A stretch of 9,151 nt of DNA, taken from an uncultured Collinsella sp. GTDB lineage: Bacteria > Actinomycetota > Coriobacteriia > Coriobacteriales > Coriobacteriaceae. Below are positions 5,573 through 9,151 of this stretch, piece after piece. Every line of letters begins with the position of its first letter. Positions within the stretch are counted from its first letter, which is position 1. The position numbers were made by a program, and so were the translations under genes. The notes under the pieces were generated by a model. It had not been told where the DNA came from. It saw nothing but the letters and a program-made list of their open reading frames with translations, and made no database searches. The stretch lies in assembly GCA_902468045.1 (NCBI GenBank), contig CABQXG010000032.1:1-9151 (forward strand). The letters run 5' to 3'.

Positions 5573-6466
5573 GTGCCCGTGGACAACATACAAGAGGAGT
5601 TTGGCGGCGAGCCCGTCGCGGCGTTCTCGATGTCGCATCCGGCTGTGCCGGCACTCTATATAGTGCCGACGCTGGGGCTCACCATGTTCTCGATGCAGCC
5701 GGTGCTGATTGCGCTGTCGCTTGCGGGCGGGCTGGCGTATGGATTTGCGACGCGTGGGGCTGCCCGCACGCTGGGCGCACTTCGCTGGCAGCTGCCGGTG
5801 ATTTTGATTATCGCGCTGGTCAATCCACTGTTTAGCGCTTCGGGTTCGACGGAGCTGTTCCGTATTGGCATGCGCGCGGTGTATCTGGAGAGCGTGGTAT
5901 ATGGCCTGTGCATGGGCGGGCTGTTTGTGGCGAGCGTGCTGTGGTTTGAGGCCGCGGCGTCGATGCTCGAATACGACAAGGTACTCGCACTGTTAGGCAA
6001 CGCCGCGCCGGTGATTGCGCTCATGATCTCGATGTGCATGAGGCTTATCCCGCAGTTTTTGCGCCGCGGCCGCACGGTGCTGGCGGTGCAGGACGCGATT
6101 GATGTACCGGGGCGTGCGCCGGCCGACCCCGTGCGCTCGCGCTTGCGGGCATCGAGTGTGTTGATGGGCTGGGGCATGGAAGATTCGCTGGAGCGCGCGG
6201 ACGCGATGCGCTCGCGCGGGTGGGGTGCCGCGACGCGTCGTACGACGTATGCGCGGTATCGGCTGGGGCGCAGTGACGTTGCCGCGCTGGCCGGGCTCGT
6301 ACTGTTTGGCGCTGCCGCGGTGGCGGTGGCGTGGACCGCGACGACGCAGTATTCGTTTTATCCGCAGCTCTCGGTGCCGGCGCCGTGGCCAGGCTATGTC
6401 GTGTACGCCGCCTGGATGGTGTTGCCTTGCGCGTTGCACGCGATTGATGAGAAGAGGTTTGGCTGA
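5573..6466 (+). CDS. ECF transporter T component (EcfT/CbiQ family)
   Basis: This is the membrane scaffold that couples the ATPases to the substrate-binding S component of an energy-coupling-factor importer. With the GTG start it has 297 residues and about six hydrophobic segments. After the fourth segment comes a cytoplasmic helical region ending in SLERADAMRSRGWG (about 6190-6230). This matches the conserved C-terminal Ala-Arg-Gly coupling motif of the family, which sits in the groove of the ATPases. The start is uncertain. GTG 5573 has GAGGGG 6 bases upstream. GTG 5579 (VDNIQEEF...) and ATG 5630 (MSHPAV...) are alternatives. The frame is open back to 5408, but that part is arginine-rich and lacks family character. 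The stop overlaps the ATPase start by one base (TGATG), indicating translational coupling. Confidence 0.88.
   Translation: MPVDNIQEEFGGEPVAAFSMSHPAVPALYIVPTLGLTMFSMQPVLIALSLAGGLAYGFATRGAARTLGALRWQLPVILIIALVNPLFSASGSTELFRIGMRAVYLESVVYGLCMGGLFVASVLWFEAAASMLEYDKVLALLGNAAPVIALMISMCMRLIPQFLRRGRTVLAVQDAIDVPGRAPADPVRSRLRASSVLMGWGMEDSLERADAMRSRGWGAATRRTTYARYRLGRSDVAALAGLVLFGAAAVAVAWTATTQYSFYPQLSVPAPWPGYVVYAAWMVLPCALHAIDEKRFG
6451..6457 (+). promoter_or_regulatory. Ribosome binding site of the duplicated ATPase
   Basis: GAAGAGG lies inside the end of the T-component gene, 8 bases before ATG 6466. Confidence 0.6.
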
Positions 6467-8100
6467 TGGCTCGGTTGGATAGCTGCTCGGTAACGGGCGT
6501 GGCGTGCGGCTCTGATGTGCCGGCGATTGAGGTGCGAGGCCTTAGTTTTGCCTATCCCGGGGTCAAGGCACCGGTGCTCGAGGGGCTTGATTGGCGTGTT
6601 TCCCAAGGTGCGTTTGCGCTGCTTGTTGGCGGTACCGGTTCGGGCAAGTCGACGCTGCTGTCGCTGCTCAAGCCCGAGATCGCTCCAGCGGGCGAGCGCA
6701 CTGGCGATACGCGCGTGCTGGGCGAGAACGTTGCCGACATGGACGTGCGGGCATCGGCAGAGCGCGTGGGTTATGTGTTTCAGGATCCCGAGAACCAGAT
6801 TGTGTGCGAGACCGTGTGGCACGAGATGGCGTTTGGCCTAGAGAATCTGGGTGTGTCGCGCGACGAGATGCGCCGCCGTGTTGCCGAGACCAGCTATTTC
6901 TTTGGTCTGGAGGACTGGCTTCATCGTGATACCGATACGCTTTCGGGTGGCCGCAAGCAGCTGCTGTCGCTTGCCGCCGTCCTGGCGCTGCGCCCGCGCG
7001 TGCTGCTGCTCGACGAGCCCACGTCTCAGCTCGATCCCGTTGCTGAGAAGAATTTTCTGCACGCGCTGTTTCGTGTGAATCGCGAGCTGGGCTGCACGGT
7101 TGTTGTGGCGACGCATCAGCCGCGCCCAATGCTCGAATACGCGACGTGTGCGTACCGGATTGAGGACGGTCGCGTGCGCGAGGTGGCGGATATGGCTTCT
7201 TTGGGACGCCGAGAATCGCTGTTTTCCGATGACACGTTGGGGTGGGGTGCCATCCGATGTGCAAAAAACGGAGTATTCAGCAGGCGTGAGGACAATTTGG
7301 GCTCTCTGGAGCCGCCCGGGGACGTATCGAGCGCGAAAAAAAGTTCAGAATTGGACAAATCGTCCGAATTTGTGGCGCAAACGTCGCTCGAGAACGGCTT
7401 GGAAGCCTTCTCGCGCACGGATGGAAGCAGAATACTCCAAAAAATGCACGCTGGGTCGGCTACCACCCTGTCGGAAGGTTGGTTTCGCTACGATCGAGCG
7501 TCCGGCTGGGTGTTGCGTGGGCTCGATGCGTCGTTTTCGGCCGGTGCGGTGCATGCGGTTGTTGGCGGTAACGGCTGCGGCAAGTCGACGATGCTCTCGG
7601 TGCTGGCGAAGACCGCCAAGCTGCAGCGCGGCCGCATGGTGCGCGGAGCGGCCTCGGCGGCGCTGCTGCCTCAGAATCCCAAAGCATTGCTGGTTGCCGA
7701 GACGGTTCGCGATGAGCTGATGGAATGGGCCTCGACCTGCGGATATGACGAGAACTTGGCGCGGGAGCGTGCGGCGAGCTTGGGTCTGGATGGACGCCAT
7801 CCGTACGACCTTTCGGGCGGGCAGCGTCAACTGCTTGCATTGGCAAAACTGCTGCTAATCGGCCCCGAACTGCTATTGCTCGATGAGCCCACCAAGGGTC
7901 TAGACCTGTTCAGCCGCCGCACCATCGCCCGCGCCCTGCGTGACCATGCGAAGGCTGGCGGCACCGTCATCATGGCTACGCACGATTTGGACTTTGCCGA
8001 GCAGGTAGCCGACGACGTCGCCATGATGTTTGACGGCGAGATTGCCTGCATGGAGTCCCCGGCCGACTTCTTTGCCGACAACGTGTTCTATAGGGCGTGA
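6466..8100 (+). CDS. Duplicated ECF ATPase (two fused ABC domains)
   Basis: This 544-residue cytoplasmic protein fuses both ATPases that power an ECF importer; most groups use two separate subunits. Domain 1 (about 20-250) has Walker A GGTGSGKST 55-63, Q-loop Gln106, signature LSGGRKQ 159-165, Walker B LLLDEP with Glu184, and switch His217. Domain 2 (about 334-544) has GGNGCGKST 367-375, Gln403, LSGGQRQ 449-455, Glu474 and His506. Both sites look catalytically complete. RAST-type annotation calls such proteins the duplicated ATPase of predicted ECF systems (for example CbrU). The domains are joined by an unusual polar linker (251-333), rich in Ser, Glu and Lys, encoded by AT-richer, strongly palindromic DNA (7259-7449). 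It follows the T gene with a one-base overlap and precedes the S gene by four bases. Confidence 0.95.
   Translation: MARLDSCSVTGVACGSDVPAIEVRGLSFAYPGVKAPVLEGLDWRVSQGAFALLVGGTGSGKSTLLSLLKPEIAPAGERTGDTRVLGENVADMDVRASAERVGYVFQDPENQIVCETVWHEMAFGLENLGVSRDEMRRRVAETSYFFGLEDWLHRDTDTLSGGRKQLLSLAAVLALRPRVLLLDEPTSQLDPVAEKNFLHALFRVNRELGCTVVVATHQPRPMLEYATCAYRIEDGRVREVADMASLGRRESLFSDDTLGWGAIRCAKNGVFSRREDNLGSLEPPGDVSSAKKSSELDKSSEFVAQTSLENGLEAFSRTDGSRILQKMHAGSATTLSEGWFRYDRASGWVLRGLDASFSAGAVHAVVGGNGCGKSTMLSVLAKTAKLQRGRMVRGAASAALLPQNPKALLVAETVRDELMEWASTCGYDENLARERAASLGLDGRHPYDLSGGQRQLLALAKLLLIGPELLLLDEPTKGLDLFSRRTIARALRDHAKAGGTVIMATHDLDFAEQVADDVAMMFDGEIACMESPADFFADNVFYRA
7259..7449. repeat. Nested palindromic element inside the ATPase gene
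   Basis: The left end 7259-7281 and the reverse complement of 7427-7449 share GTGCA, GGAGTATTC and GC, or 16 of 23 bases. The mismatches are concentrated in a facing A-run/T-run block. Inside are a second inverted pair (TCGAGCG 7327-7333 with CGCTCGA 7385-7391), a central hairpin (AATTGGAC-AAATC-GTCCGAATT, 7349-7370) and a local hairpin (GGCTC-TCTG-GAGCC, 7300-7313). It encodes residues about 265-328, the linker between the two ABC domains, without breaking the frame. Codons here are poorer in G and C than in the rest of the gene. I read it as an in-frame insertion of a palindromic repeat; an ordinary disordered linker is the alternative. Confidence 0.55.
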
Positions 8101-8104
8101 TGGG

Positions 8105-8818
8105 ATGACGGACTGTCGTTTCTCGCGTTTGCTTGCAAAACTGGAGATCCCGCTGTTGTTGGCGGTGCCGGCGGTGATGGCTGCCGCGTTGCTGGCGGGT
8201 GTTGAGCAGGCAGCGTTGGCCATGCTGATTGTGGTGGCGCTGGTGCTCGCGCTGTTCTTTGCGGGTTACGAGGCATCTCGTCCGGGTTTGCGCCAGATTA
8301 TGCCCACACTGGTGCTGGCGGCGCTGGCCGCGGCGGGGCGCATCCTGTTCGGACCCATTCCCGATTTTAAGCCGGTGAGCGCCATCGCCATTATCGCGGG
8401 GGCGACGCTTGGTCGCCGCAATGGTTTTATGGTTGGCGCGCTGGCGGCGCTGACCAGCAATTTCTTTTTTGGACAGGGCATGTGGACGCCATGGCAGATG
8501 TATGCCTGGGGCCTGGTTGGTTATGTTGGCGGCGCGCTGGCGCATGCGGGTGCGTTCGACCGTGCGGATGGAACCGTACGCACGCCGGCACTGATGGCGT
8601 ACGGCTTTGCGTCGGGCCTGCTCTATGGCGTCGTGATCAACGCGTATGACATCATTGGTTTTGTACAGCCGCTTACTTGGGCAGGTGCCGCGGCACGTCT
8701 TGCCACCGCCGTGCCGTTTGATATCACGCACGGACTCGCGACCTGCGTGTTTTTGGCCGCCTTGTACAAGCCCTGGTGCCGTCGCATTAACCGTGTCGTC
8801 GTGAAATACGGGCTGTAA
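8105..8818 (+). CDS. ECF transporter S component, CbrT-like
   Basis: This 237-residue integral membrane protein should bind the vitamin and confer specificity on the ECF importer. About six hydrophobic segments are visible. Two conserved blocks mark the family: GRILFGPIPDFKPVSAIA at about 78-95 and SNFFFGQGMWTPWQM at 118-132, followed by GLVGYVGG. These resemble the large ECF-type S family (Pfam ECF_trnsprt) and in particular the predicted cobalamin class CbrT, which is typically found with a duplicated ATPase and its own T protein, as here. Substrate assignment is inference; no B12 riboswitch or corrinoid-binding partner is seen in the window. The start ATG 8105 lies 4 bases after the ATPase stop with only GGG ahead, so translation is probably coupled. 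An in-frame extension to 8030 would overlap the ATPase gene and is unlikely. Confidence 0.85.
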   Translation: MTDCRFSRLLAKLEIPLLLAVPAVMAAALLAGVEQAALAMLIVVALVLALFFAGYEASRPGLRQIMPTLVLAALAAAGRILFGPIPDFKPVSAIAIIAGATLGRRNGFMVGALAALTSNFFFGQGMWTPWQMYAWGLVGYVGGALAHAGAFDRADGTVRTPALMAYGFASGLLYGVVINAYDIIGFVQPLTWAGAAARLATAVPFDITHGLATCVFLAALYKPWCRRINRVVVKYGL

Positions 8819-8842
8819 GGCATTTCGCGTTTCCTCACGAAC

Positions 8843-8905
8843 TTGCGGTGGAATAGTTCTCGTTTTTGGCTATTTGCTGCCCAAACAGGAACTATTCCAC
8901 CGCAA
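8843..8905. repeat. 17-bp perfect palindrome between convergent genes
   Basis: TTGCGGTGGAATAGTTC (8843-8859) is perfectly complementary to 8889-8905. Pairing continues outward after one mismatch (AA 8840-8841 with TT 8907-8908), and part of the 29-base loop can also pair (GTTT with AAAC). It starts 25 bases past the S-component stop. It could stop transcription from both sides, but no T tract follows on either strand. The length and perfection of the arms suggest a dispersed REP- or MITE-like element. I have no second copy in the window. Confidence 0.55.
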
Positions 8906-8966
8906 CTTATAGGGGGAGAGGGGTCTCATGATCTGTTTTCCTCTGTCCCCCAGGAATTGCTTGGCG

Positions 8967-9151
8967 CTAGAGCTCTAGCGTGAGGGTGACGGGGCAGTGG
9001 TCGCTGCCGAAGATGTCGCCACGGATACCGGTGTCGCGAACGCTTGCGGCGATTGAATCACTAACCAGGAAGTAATCGATGCGCCAGCCGGCGTTGTTCT
9101 TGCGAGCATTAAAGCGGTAGCTCCACCAGCTGTAGACGCCCTCAACGTCGG
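8967..9151 (-). CDS. xth: Exodeoxyribonuclease III / AP endonuclease, C-terminal part
   Basis: Only the last 61 residues are visible; the rest lies beyond the right edge. The visible part starts [19 protein letters not shown] and continues with [10 protein letters not shown] and GSDHCPV. These are the conserved C-terminal motifs of the exonuclease-endonuclease-phosphatase fold: the Asp of RID and the catalytic Asp-His pair of SDHCP (His259 in E. coli ExoIII). The enzyme removes 3' blocks and cuts at abasic sites in base-excision repair, and degrades duplex DNA 3' to 5'. The stop TAG lies within the palindrome CTAGAGCTCTAG (8967-8978). It is convergent with the ECF operon. Confidence 0.93.
   Translation of the reverse strand, partial: DVEGVYSWWSYRFNARKNNAGWRIDYFLVSDSIAASVRDTGIRGDIFGSDHCPVTLTLEL

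Noticed and set aside
8912..8951. Hairpin GGGGGAGAGG / CCTCT-GT-CCCCC as a terminator for xth
   Set aside because: It has a two-base bulge and an 18-base loop, and no T tract follows on either strand.
1..9151. CRISPR array, tRNA or rRNA gene
   Set aside because: No regularly spaced direct repeats, and no cloverleaf or rRNA-like segment was seen on either strand.

Overview
The window looks like chromosomal DNA of a Gram-positive, GC-rich gut actinobacterium of class Coriobacteriia. Collinsella or a close relative is my best guess, from the style of the proteins (GlmU, the duplicated ECF ATPase, an AbiEi/DUF559-like protein) and from many short inverted-repeat elements. This assignment is inference; no rRNA or other marker gene is present.

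Layout. (1) 1-240 is non-coding and holds an imperfect inverted-repeat element with a strong GC-rich hairpin. (2) A minus-strand housekeeping block reads glmU (5379-3967), prs (3772-2786), then pth (870-241). This is the familiar glmU-prs-pth order, for UDP-GlcNAc synthesis, PRPP synthesis and peptidyl-tRNA recycling. glmU and prs are each followed by a clear intrinsic terminator. (3) The block is interrupted between prs and pth by about 1.7 kb of foreign-looking DNA. Two related elements of about 204 bp, with 26-bp terminal inverted repeats (985-1188 and 2502-2704), bracket a frameshifted minus-strand gene (2338-1222). That gene resembles the AbiEi-like/DUF559 PD-(D/E)XK proteins. (4) Divergent from glmU is a tightly coupled plus-strand operon (5573-8818) for a complete ECF vitamin-type importer: T component, duplicated ATPase and S component. 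The S component resembles the predicted cobalamin class (CbrT). (5) The operon converges on the 3' end of a minus-strand exodeoxyribonuclease III gene that runs off the right edge. A 17-bp palindrome lies between them.

The most interesting signals are not ordinary genes. The linker between the two ATPase domains of the ECF ATPase appears to be encoded by a nested palindromic element (7259-7449) sitting in frame inside the gene. The paired inverted-repeat elements around the broken nuclease-like gene look like a small composite mobile unit. Together with the palindromes at 57-222 and 8843-8905, about 9 kb carries at least four kinds of short palindromic element. That suggests a genome rich in non-autonomous repeats. 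No CRISPR array, rRNA, tRNA or full transposase gene was seen.
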